From Glandiceps talaboti (taxonomy: Eukaryota > Hemichordata > Enteropneusta > Spengelidae), in the NCBI RefSeq assembly GCF_964340395.1, contig NC_135559.1, forward strand, positions 6,106,259-6,170,258: a DNA stretch of 64,000 nt, read 5' to 3'. Position 1 is the first letter of the stretch, and each line of letters opens with the position of its first letter. Position numbers and translations under genes: made by a program. A model generated the notes under the pieces. It was not told the DNA's origin. It saw only the letters and a program-made list of their open reading frames with translations, and did not search any database. Below, piece after piece: positions 1-64,000 of the stretch.

Positions 1-1674
1 ATGGCCTACTTCCGTCCATTAATAACAACCAACACGCTCGACTTGCGGAATTCCCGTCTTTTTTACCATCGTTTTGAGTCCATGTTCCAGACACGACATA
101 CATTCATACACGTATATTTGTTTATAAAACGAGTATTTAAACTATATTAAAAGCTGTGTTCCGTTGTTATGGTTTGAATTCATAACTAAAATATTGGTAT
201 TTTTTTCGACATACTGTAGAATATTTCATGTCCATACCGATTCGTGATCACATGTACACGAGTTGCTGTCTTTTTAAATCCGAACCATCGCCTGAAAACT
301 GTCATGGCCACCGCTATGTGACCGAGGCGATCATTAAGAGTTTGTTAGCCAAGACCCGTACCCGAGACAAGACGATAAAATTAAACCGAGTGTTGGAGGT
401 CTGTATAGGGCGTGTTCACAAAATGGTGTCTCGAGTTGTAATACCTGCCCTGAAACAATGGCACGAACGGTGTACTTTACAAAATGATCGTGGCAGTCAG
501 TGGCGTGGACAAAACTACTGTACACTGTCTTTTATAAATTTGACCACGTCACGTCACACCAGCACTATTTATCAGCCCTGCAACAGCACGATGTGCTTAA
601 CTCAATTCATCGCCACACGCATCCATACGTAGTGATCCAGATGTCACACTCTGTCCAATTTCGCTATTTCAGTGAAATTAGAGTTGATCGAAACACAAGT
701 CGGTCACATCCTACTCAAAATGTTTAAATTATTACGAAGCCTGTTTCGTGTCATGTCACGAAAGCATGGCCCAAAATGCTAATAGTTGTTAACCAACCGA
801 AATAAGTAAACAACGGTGAGCTCTTTTAATTGGGAAACCGCCATTTGCGTCCTTCAGTTTTGTGTTAACCTCGCGCAAAATCGCCAGATTAAAACCTTAA
901 ATTCCGATGCCCCCCTGGCATTTCCCGAAAAACCACGTTGTAATGATAGGGTAACTTCGTTTTCCAGCATTTACGAACCTGGTTTTTGTCTTCCGATATG
1001 CTATCCGATCTTCTGCTGTCTTCGGAACTTCCCGATCTTGATACGGCATGCGATCTGTGTAAAAAGAAGTAAAGCTTAGCTGACACTTACACACACATCA
1101 TGAATATGAAGTTCAACAAAAATACGGAACACGAGTCGAAACATCGCGAGAGAAATGCACTCTATCGAAACTTCTAACACCACGAAACTGGCAAATATCT
1201 TGACTTACGAGGTCTTTTCCCCGCGAATGCTGTTTAAAAGTGATGGGTCTTTGTCGGCACTAACGCCTAAAACCTCCCAGATATTCCGGGATGTCCTCTC
1301 TGCCATATTTTGAACCGTAAATGCAAGGCATGGAGAGCACGAGAGGATCGTAGTCGTGAACGAGTTGGTCGAGCTCGTATCGCGCCAACAAAGGTTTCCA
1401 CCGAGCCGAACTTTCGAATTGTTAAAAGCACGGTATCACGTGAGAATCTGCATAAATATCGCTTGAACTTTCGTGAAAATAACAACTACTTTTGAGTAAA
1501 ACCTGGATAAAAGTACACTATGGTTGCTTTAAAGGTAATTAATTGATTTTCGCTCCGACAAAACAGACTGTTACGTAATTTTACGTTCTCTTGTTGATTG
1601 TTTGGTGTCAATTAATTATGATTCAAATGCTGAATTCTCCCTACCACCTCTTTTCCCACATTGCACTGCTCAAA
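1..1674. other. Upstream region and probable 5' UTR/promoter of the ATP6AP2 gene
   Basis: No coding region can be supported here. Several short open frames occur on both strands, but they overlap one another and have no recognisable domain or splice structure. The last few hundred bases before the start at 1675 presumably hold the transcription start and 5' UTR. I see no clear TATA box. An E-box at 1436-1443 is listed separately. Confidence 0.5.
1436..1443. promoter_or_regulatory. CLEAR-like palindromic E-box (TCACGTGA)
   Basis: The palindrome TCACGTGA lies about 232 bases upstream of the ATP6AP2 start codon. TFEB/TFE3/MITF factors bind the CLEAR element (GTCACGTGAC) and drive lysosomal and V-ATPase genes in vertebrates, so such a site near a V-ATPase accessory gene is plausible. 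The core also occurs elsewhere in the window (25059, near 33991, 49785), so position is the only argument. Confidence 0.3.
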
Positions 1675-44262
<42,588 letters not shown>

Positions 44263-44708
44263 TATAATATTTCCAACAGTTTTCCAGCCGTGGTGTTTGT
44301 CGTGAACTTGAACTGATTGTGAAGATATAGGCTGTATTTTATTTTGAATTTGAACTTGATGAATTGAGTACAACTCCTAGGTGAACACTATTGAGGGTGG
44401 AACATTTGTCTGGAAAATTCAACATGAATTTGGGTCCAATTTCATAATATTTTCAATTTGTTGTAAGTTATTCCTAAAGAGAAACGGAGAACCTGGGATC
44501 TTAGAGTGCGGATTTCGATCAACATGTCAACCGCCAGTGCAATTAGTCCCAACACCAGACGCTGGTTTTTGCACAAGCAGTAAACGTTTTCTAAGAGATC
44601 ACATAATTTACTGACTATTTCCATTCCATTTTATGGAACAGATGTATTCACTTGCATATATCATTTTATACACAGGAATGTCTCTTAAAAAATTAATGCG
44701 TATCAGTG

Positions 44709-44714
44709 AATAAA
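44709..44714 (+). terminator. ATP6AP2: Candidate proximal polyadenylation signal (AATAAA) of ATP6AP2
   Basis: First AATAAA after the stop codon, about 450 bases downstream. A distal alternative lies at 45747. Use cannot be decided from sequence alone. Confidence 0.4.
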
Positions 44715-45746
44715 TACACAGCGTGTACATATGTAAATGCCCTCTGTAAAACGCGGCAACTGACGATTATAAGGTTGGTGAGTCTAGCGCCACCAAGTGT
44801 CAAACTTACCGTTTCCGCAATGGTCTGACGTCAGATTTACTTTGCAAATTATGAATAACTTGATTATTTTGTGTCAAAAACATTCGTACCATTGTTGTAA
44901 TTTTGAAATGATTTCCATAGCAAGGCCCTTTTCAATCAGAAACATATATACTGTATAATGTTGTAAAGTTAATATGTATGAAATAGGAATGTCATGTTAT
45001 ATAATTAATTTGTGGGTCAAATGCCAAGAAAGGTAAGATGGAAAGAAAGTTCAAAACCCCGTACAAGTTTATATTTCCCTCGTTCCTTATGTACATATTT
45101 ATGAGGGTTTTCTGACTGAAAAGTAAATTTTTGTGTAGTTGGTCAACCTGATGCTACATATATACACAGACAGACAGACAGACAAACACACACACACACA
45201 CACACACACACTCACCCACACACGGAAGACATCTATACTGTAAAGAGAAGTACCTATGTTCTAGAATATTTCCTTTTTGCACATGTACCGACTGAAATCA
45301 CTAGTTTGTATAATTTCACATTACAAACTACAAGTTCATAAATACAAACAGTGTTACCATGGAAATACATTTAAATATTGACGTAGAGGTAGAATGCTGT
45401 ATCCTACACTGAGAAAAACAAATGTAATGTTTAACATAGATAATGTATTATCTTTACAAACTCGATGTCAAACTTTTTATTTATGGAAATTTGAAGAGCA
45501 TGTTAAATGTTTTTTTTTTTTCAAGCGATAAAGCAAGTAATTTTATTAGTTCTCCTTTCTTCTTGAGATGTCTTCTGTTGTATAAAGTACGTGTATGTTG
45601 TATAACTATGCAAATGAAATAGGAAATTTATAGGAATGTCTGATAATACTGACAATGTAGATAAAAAATCGTATTTTCGGTCGTTTTGAGAATTGTCTTG
45701 TACGTTATAGTTTGGAGATATCGTAAAGTTGTCTCCATTTTAAGGG

Positions 45747-45752
45747 AATAAA
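45747..45752 (+). terminator. ATP6AP2: Candidate distal polyadenylation signal (AATAAA) of ATP6AP2
   Basis: AATAAA with T/G-rich sequence about 35-55 bases later (TACTGTTGTGTTTCATTATG), the usual downstream element. It would give a 3' UTR of about 1.5 kb. Confidence 0.4.
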
Positions 45753-46136
45753 ATGTGAACTCTAAGGGTTCGAAAGTAATAAAGTACTGTTGTGTTTCAT
45801 TATGTTTCAATTTAAAAAGAGTTGGAACAGGTTAATGTTATGTTGCAAGATCCAGCTACTAGACATTTGCCGGGTGCTCTTGTATGACATCATGATTGTG
45901 ATCATTGAAGCAGGAGCGCCCACTGTGTGTGTTGTTACTCCTTCAATGTTTTCAGCAAATAAACGACACATATGACCCGACCCGGAAGGAGGGGGGGGCA
46001 TAAATATATATTGAAACAGTGAGAATGTCAAAGAATGAACATTTTCGTGAGCATAATTGCTTACGTTCCTCGGAGAAAGAATGTACATTTAACTATCGAC
46101 TATTGTTACAAACGTACATGTGTGGCTGTACGTGTA

Positions 46137-46356
46137 CGTGTGTGTGTGTGTGTGTATGTGTGTGTGTATGTGTGTATGTATGTATGTATGTATGTATGTA
46201 TGTATGTATGTATGTATGTATGTATGTATGTATGTATGTGTGTATATATGTCTGCATGCATGCATGCATGTATGTATGTATGTATGTATGTATGTATGTA
46301 TGTATGTATGTATGTATGTATGTATGTATGTATGTGTATGTATGTATGTGTGTGCG
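46137..46356. repeat. (TG)n-(TATG)n compound microsatellite
   Basis: A TG run then TATG units, interrupted by TGCATGCATGCATG near 46255. Confidence 0.95.
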
Positions 46357-48421
46357 TGTGGAATCAGACTTCGCCTAGTTAAAAGTATTGTGTCTAAAGC
46401 ACGGCAAACGTTGAAAAGTAGCGTCAAACACAGAAAATCGTACGTTGCTCCATGTCATTTTGCCAATGTCATTGACCATGCTATGTACGTATATGATATA
46501 CGTGAAAGAATTCATCTTTCTTCGTAAACAACTCCATAATGTATGCAATCCTGGTTAATTCTGTTAGCAGTGTCATCAGAGGAACTAAGTACGTAGTTAT
46601 ACAAAATTAAATATAAAAGTACTTACGACTCTAAGTCAATATCATTTGTCTCTCTTGTATTTCTTTCGATTACAATTTTGAAATACTAATACTTTGAATG
46701 ACGTCATATGCCAAGACGATTGTACGTCAGACTCAAGTTATGGCACGTCATTTCAAGTTCCTGTCTTCGCTCTGTGAGATTGAATTCGTCTTTATGACGT
46801 CACAGCGAGACTGGTGCAGTCTCATTACAGAAAAAATAGGAAATATGATAAATGAATCGGGAAGACTGGATTAACCGAAAGCAAATCGGTGATTTTCAAT
46901 CGAAAAGGAAAGCAAGAAGGTGTATCTTTATATAGACAGATCTAGACCTGTACGTATATGAAATCTTCATGATGACGTATCGTGTACAGACTGTGGTAGG
47001 GCCTATAATGTAAGTATATATAATGAAGGAGACATATTTTTGTATTCAGTTCGCCCATCTATTAACCATAGTCTAAAAAAACATAAATATGAAACGCTAT
47101 AACATCTGTGAATAACAAATTTCATTGTAAATTATTTTGAAAATCTTCACTAGCTAGCAAGTGATATGAGGCTGCACATGCCACAGAGGGCGTACTTTCT
47201 AAATCGGTTTGACCCAGGTTTGACCTACATGTATCTATTTTTGTAGAGAAATTGTATGCCCCCCCCCCCCCTAAAAATCCTCCGCCGCCCTCCGCCCCCG
47301 ATGGCAACCTAATAGATATGCATATGGGTATACATGTACTTGTTACCATGGTGTGACGTAATTTATGTGGCCTGACCTGGTTTGACCTACGTGCACAGAC
47401 TGGGGAAAACCCGGAAGTCTGAGTGAGGTGTCTGGAAATTTCCAGAACTATATATATCTCTTCACAGTCCTGAAGGATCGGCATGGTCCGAAACTGTATT
47501 GTCTGACTTGACGAGAGTCTAGGAGATTGTGACAAACGAGTGACTGGTCGGACGTAACTGTAAAATATCACTATTTTTTTTATCGCAGACATCTTGTCGT
47601 CTGAGTACACTGTATTCTCCGAAATCAGATCCGTGTACTAAGTGTGGAGCAAACGACAACAGGTAGGTACGTGTGAGGGTACTAGTGTGTATCATAGATG
47701 CAGTAGACTAATACACCCATGTATGTATGGAACTTGTAAACGTAAAATAGCGCTGCATCCCAAATTATCATAAACTGTAATTTTTCAGCGGACAAGACGG
47801 CAAATACTGGGTATGTAGTTTATCTCGACCAATTTTTGACCTCTATTGCGATACAATTTAATTTAAAATGAAAGTTGAGAGTTTGCAGACTGCGATTACG
47901 GATAAGTAAAAACATTTGAAGCAGTTCATTGTACGTTAATATCATGTGTGGTATGTCATTTCAAATACACACTTTACTAAACTAGTAATTTTCTTTCCAT
48001 TTTCACTTTGTACAAGGCAGATGTATCTCCATATCTCGCACAAAGGGCAAAGTTCACTTGCAATCGAGAAATTCAGATGACAAAGTTCTGACGTCACGTA
48101 TGACATTTTCAACCATCAATGTAATGAGTTTTTACCATTAACAGAAGACTTACACTCAATTGAAAGAATTTTGAGTAAATATTAAAATGTATGGGCTTAG
48201 TAGTGTGGACATTGAGATGAGGACAAACACCTGTTGTTCCCAAACTTAGTTATTTGAATTCAGTCTGCTCACCATTCATGATTCAACGTTCAACCTTTGA
48301 AATGATATTTTTTAAAACAATAAGTACATGCCAAGGCCAATTTTGAAGTCTACAGAATTAGATAAACATGTCAATTTTAGCAATTCTGTGGCTACAGTTC
48401 AGTGCCATTTTGTTTTCACAG
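46357..48421. other. Intergenic region and probable 5' non-coding part of the HEPN-dsRBD gene
   Basis: Includes a C-run at 47260-47271. A 162-codon minus-strand ORF (47122-47610) has no recognisable domain and overlaps the uncertain exon chain. The acceptor TTTTGTTTTCACAG ending at 48421 suggests that an unseen 5' UTR exon lies upstream. Confidence 0.4.
47589..48091 (+). CDS. Uncertain three-exon chain, unidentified (possible 3' end of an unseen transcript)
   Basis: Three short segments join in phase: 47589-47662 (acceptor TTTTATCGCAG, donor AG|GTAGGT), a 22-nt microexon 47789-47810 (acceptor TTTTTCAG, donor GG|GTATGT) and 48017-48091 (acceptor GTACAAG, stop TGA 48089). The join reads LYSPKSDPCTKCGANDNSGQ and continues DGKYWADVSPYLAQRAKFTC to a basic end. 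It has a CxxC pair and the phases fit, but I recognise no family and see no upstream exons. Chance is quite possible. Confidence 0.2.
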
Positions 48422-48430
48422 ATAGTTACC

Positions 48431-60196
<11,766 letters not shown>

Positions 60197-60505
60197 TGTT
60201 CATGATGCGAGTGTGTTAAAAGTTAGTTAGTCATGACTCCCCATGAGTGAAATGTGCAATTTCCAAATATGATTATTATTCAGTGCTTTACATTGAGGCA
60301 AAAAAAAAATATTTCTGGCCAGTGCACGCATCACTTAAATACCCTCATGTAGGTCTTTTTTCCGTGGTTTTTCAGCCCATATAGTCTGCAGATTTGTGGG
60401 GAAACACAAAAATAACTATCCCTACTTCAGTGAAAACAACTGCAGAGCCATTCATGAACAAGGAAATAACATCTACCCCACATACACACTTGCTCTAATG
60501 TAGTA

Positions 60506-60511
60506 AATAAA
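60506..60511 (+). terminator. Candidate polyadenylation signal (AATAAA) of the HEPN-dsRBD gene
   Basis: First AATAAA about 310 bases after the stop. Alternatives are at 60961-60966 and 61084-61089; the last has the best GT-rich downstream sequence (TGTGTGTTAG...TGTGTGTG). Confidence 0.4.
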
Positions 60512-61157
60512 AAGAACAATAACTGTCATAGATAGTAGATTGAGTGACAGGTTTGTTGGAATTAAAAAAAAAATATTTAAAAAAAAACCGCATTGTCGCA
60601 CCACTTTAAACAAAATGTCCTGATCAGAAACTATTTTATTGGCCTTAGATATTTGTTGAAATATTGAAACTAGATATAGCCTAGAAATAACCTCTGAAAT
60701 GGTTATTATAAGAGAAATGATAAAAAGCTAGTGTTAGAAATACAATCATGGTGAAATGACAAATTGTAGTTTTCTTGAAGTTGCCATTTATAACACTTTG
60801 ATAACATAGCAAGTAAATCAAGTAATTTTAAAACATTTATATTTAGCTGGAGAGTACATGTATAGATACTCTCTGATATAATGTGAGATTCCTCTAACAA
60901 AAAGAATAATATAAAGCATTGACATGTGTTTTTAATGTGCAATAGAAATTGTAGACATCAAATAAATACTTTATTCAACCAAGGTCAATTATTTAGTGGT
61001 TGAACAATTTATAAAGTGAAAAAGCTCCTACAATAGTTTTTGAACTGACTGTGTTGTCATCATATGCATCAAAAACGTTTGCAAATAAATGTAGTTTGTT
61101 TATTATCAGCTTGATGTGTGATTTTCTCGAACCTGTGTGTTAGTATCTGTTTCTGTG

Positions 61158-61183
61158 TGTGTGTGTGTGTGGGGGGGGGGGGG
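61158..61183. repeat. (TG)n followed by a G-run
   Basis: A short TG run joins a run of about 14 G. Confidence 0.9.
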
Positions 61184-61506
61184 TGTCAGTGGGTGGGTGT
61201 GTGTTATAAATTAGTATTTGTTTCTCTGTCTGTGTCTGTCTGTCTTTGTGACAGTTTTGTAAAGGATAATATTCTAGTCTGTATAAGAAAAATGTTAGGA
61301 CCTTTTTCCCATGCATTAAGGGAGTTGTCAGAGATTACAAGGGGGATTACAAATTGATTATTTAGGAGGGGAATATTTCATTTAGATAATGGGATTAGGG
61401 GAGGGTCACATTTTACTTTTAACTCATTGTTTTGTCGAACTTTGCATTATTTTGTGATTTTAGCATCGCATCGCAGTTCTACATCCTACTTAGGGATAGA
61501 GTAGGG

Positions 61507-61536
61507 CTTAGGGTTAGAGTTAGGGTTAGGTTAGGT
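61507..61536. repeat. Short interstitial TTAGGG-like tract
   Basis: CTTAGGGTTAGAGTTAGGG followed by TTAGGTTAGG: about five degenerate copies of the metazoan telomere unit. Confidence 0.7.
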
Positions 61537-61539
61537 ACT

Positions 61540-64000
61540 GTAATATCAGATCATATCAACCAAATTTCTGCTGACAGCCATTATAGTAGTTTAATTCTCA
61601 GTTATGATAGGAGGAGAGTAATGGATGTCACAGGAGTAAAACGAGAAATGTTGACCTCGGTTCCGACCATGTCGGGAGTGTACATAGTTGTAAGGAGGTC
61701 TGGCCTTCAGCTCAGCCAATGAATCCAACTTCTCGGAACACATGTATTGATTAATGCAGTGCCTTCATAAAACTTCCGAGACACTCTGGTGGTGGTAGTG
61801 TATAATGTATAAATGACCAATGCCTTTAAAACTTTCAACATGGTGGCAGCGGTGGGATTAAGTCATTGCCATTAATTCTTAGACACGTATCCTGCTCCAT
61901 CTCTGACAGCATTTAACCTAAGTATGTTTAAAAAAAAAAAAATTAACGAGGAGGGTTTTAGAGAAAGGAAATTGACAGAGGGCCACTTTTAACACAACGG
62001 AATTAGGGGAGAGTCATATTTTACGCAACAGCGCCAGGGCTTGATCCCCCTCCCCCTGTATTACTGAAGGCTCCCTAAATAGCTAACTAACACAGATAAA
62101 TATTGCACCGATAGATTACCCTCTCTTCTTTTTTTGTATCATGCCTATAACCAAATGTAACATGCAGTCCATAACTACAACGGTAAACAATCTGGGGTGC
62201 GCCCTCATCGGTATAGTAGTGTCTGTATGTATGACGAAATAGTTTCTAGAGAATAGGTCTATCTCACATTATGGTAGGTCGCTTAGAAAAAAGGCAGTTC
62301 CAATGCAATGGCCCCTACAAATGTTAGCTTCTATATTATCAATATAACTGATAATTCAAAGAGATTCTCATGTTGAAATTCTTCCATTTTATTTGAAATA
62401 ATGGTTTTATTTAATCCAGGAAGTATCACCCACTTCGATAATCAAAGCATGAACAACTGAAAATATTGATTATCTTGATAAAAAAATGACAGGCTTTATA
62501 TAAATATTTACAATACTCTGCAAATAGTGCATGGCCCCATTGTTCATCAGATAATGCCAGTTGTCCTAAACATGTCATTTTTGTCAGTCTTAAAACACGT
62601 TTTGATAGGATTGACCAGTTAAAATTCTAGAACTCTGAACGACCGTCACAACAACGATAAACTGAACAGTACACGTAATAAACAACACAAACTGTCCAGA
62701 GGCGAGACTTCAGAACATGTATGTGTGAAAAGCAACGTGTATTATGAACGTTAATACTGACACACTGATGTAGAATGACGCAACACACAACGCCGCAGGG
62801 CGTTTATTAAAATAGTGTGTTGCCATGGTGATCTTCTCTCTCGTGATACCTACTGCGTTTCTCTACAGCGACAGCTGTTCATGTATGGGTTATACTGGCT
62901 TTTTCATTTCTGAGTCATTTCATGAACAATTTGTTCTTTACTCTGATAAGCAATGGCGTGTTGCCGGTCTAGTTTTTAGTAATCGCTCAAAAAGTCGATA
63001 AATAGCGAGTTCACAACCATTTGGAAGTTCAGCCGTGACCAGGCCGGTTTTTGATCAGGTATAATTTATAGAATTTCTTTTGGTGCAACAGGTAAGGTGA
63101 CTTTTTTCCTCCATTTTCTTCCTTCAAATTGTTTGTGACAAGGTCCATGCAATAATGCAGGCATACACATATTACTTGCATGCGAACTTTCCTCTGTCAG
63201 TTCGTTTATGCAAGTCTGTTTATAGTGTCAGCCAATGTATTCATATGGCGATACATTCTGTACATACTAATGTGAGTTAGAACTACACACGGCGACGGCA
63301 GGTCACCACGGCAACATGCCACATTATTAATAAACTGTACACGTCTGCATCATATCCCATATGTCCGTACCACCCTGGGGTGACAGTGACCCACCGTATG
63401 ACCTACAGAACAAAACTCCCCACCCCTGCCTTTTGATGAATACTCAAAGGTTATGTACTATTCATATTTGTGTAAACACGCATAGTGATGGATTATGACT
63501 GCCACAGCTGTGTACTAATACCTTGTTACTGCCTCGCATCTACAATAATAGGTCTCCATCTGTGGCATCCGAACACTAAAATCTGCTAAGTTCTATTCAA
63601 TCAATATCGTCACTCAGGCGGCACTCCGAAAGCCCCGGTCTCAGGTCAAGTATTCGACCCCTCATATATTAATCAGTAATACAATAAAACATTTGTTCTC
63701 GTCAAGACAAAGAATAGAAGGAACACGTGATTCGGTAGACGACAATAGACACCTCTATGACGTCACAATAAAAGGTTAGATCAGGCAACCCTGTGATAAA
63801 CGGAATCAATAAAAGGTACATGGTCCGTGTGTGTGGTAATATCACAATAATCAATATCACAATACAGTTTATTTAGTATCAATTGCAATACAATATCAAA
63901 CAGAATAACGCTGTCGAAATAGCGACTCGTTTTACTCTAGTATCTAGAAGTATAACTGTTTTCAAAATCTAGGAGCAGTTTTATTAGTATTTTAATTATT
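61540..64000. other. Downstream intergenic region; nothing recognised
   Basis: No supportable gene, RNA or repeat family. Short open frames are random. A next gene may start beyond the window. Confidence 0.5.

Larger units (their letters stand above)
44263..46136. other. ATP6AP2 3' UTR and intergenic sequence
   Basis: AT-rich, with a (CAGA)/(CA)n tract at 45170-45222. The overlapping short ORFs around 45790-46088 have no recognisable content. Confidence 0.5.

Noticed and set aside
47122-47610. 162-codon minus-strand ORF
   Set aside because: No recognisable domain, low-complexity Gly stretch from a C-run, and no splice or start support.
48368-48430. Upstream ATG at 48368 adding 21 hydrophobic residues (possible signal peptide)
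   Set aside because: A strong acceptor TTTTGTTTTCACAG ends at 48421 between this ATG and 48431, the ATG at 48431 has a better context, and its start aligns with human CXorf38.

Overview
This is nuclear DNA from an animal, most likely a bilaterian invertebrate. The evidence is AT-rich sequence, spliced genes with GT-AG introns, a 27 kb first intron, very abundant simple repeats (TA, TATG/CATA, CT, ATC, CAA), foldback DNA elements and a tRNA-derived SINE. I cannot name the phylum from sequence alone; a hemichordate, amphioxus or lophotrochozoan would all fit. Only two genes can be reconstructed with confidence. Both are on the + strand and both appear complete, but no single ORF shows either of them because they are split over 8 and 10 coding exons.

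Gene 1 (coding exons between 1675 and 44262) encodes the V-ATPase accessory protein ATP6AP2, also called the (pro)renin receptor. The spliced product is 367 residues, with a signal peptide, a luminal domain, a furin-type R-R-V-R site, one membrane segment and the family's W-x-MDPG...IIYRMT tail. Intron 1 (1736-29053) is a repeat graveyard. It holds TA and TATG arrays, Mutator-like and other foldback elements, and a 2.2 kb DNA transposon remnant (19206-21418) with a second foldback element nested in it. Several later introns carry a large tandem array just after the 5' splice site. One is a roughly 30-copy, 42-bp minisatellite that stays open in one frame for 432 codons but is intronic.

Gene 2 (coding exons between 48431 and 60196) encodes an 816-residue protein that I consider the main find. 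Its first ~200 residues resemble vertebrate CXorf38 (DUF4559), including a four-cysteine cluster and an R-N-x3-H motif typical of HEPN ribonucleases. These are followed by a predicted coiled coil and five double-stranded-RNA-binding domains. Human CXorf38 is short and has no dsRBDs. The architecture suggests a dsRNA-targeted RNase or sensor, possibly antiviral; that function is inferred. dsRBD1 and dsRBD2 come from a tandem duplication that includes their shared internal intron.

In human Xp11.4, ATP6AP2 and CXorf38 are also near neighbours, so this window appears to preserve an ancient linkage. The flanks (1-1674 and about 61100-64000) contain no gene I can support. Two short protein-like segments (47589-48091 and 38036-38176) are recorded as uncertain.
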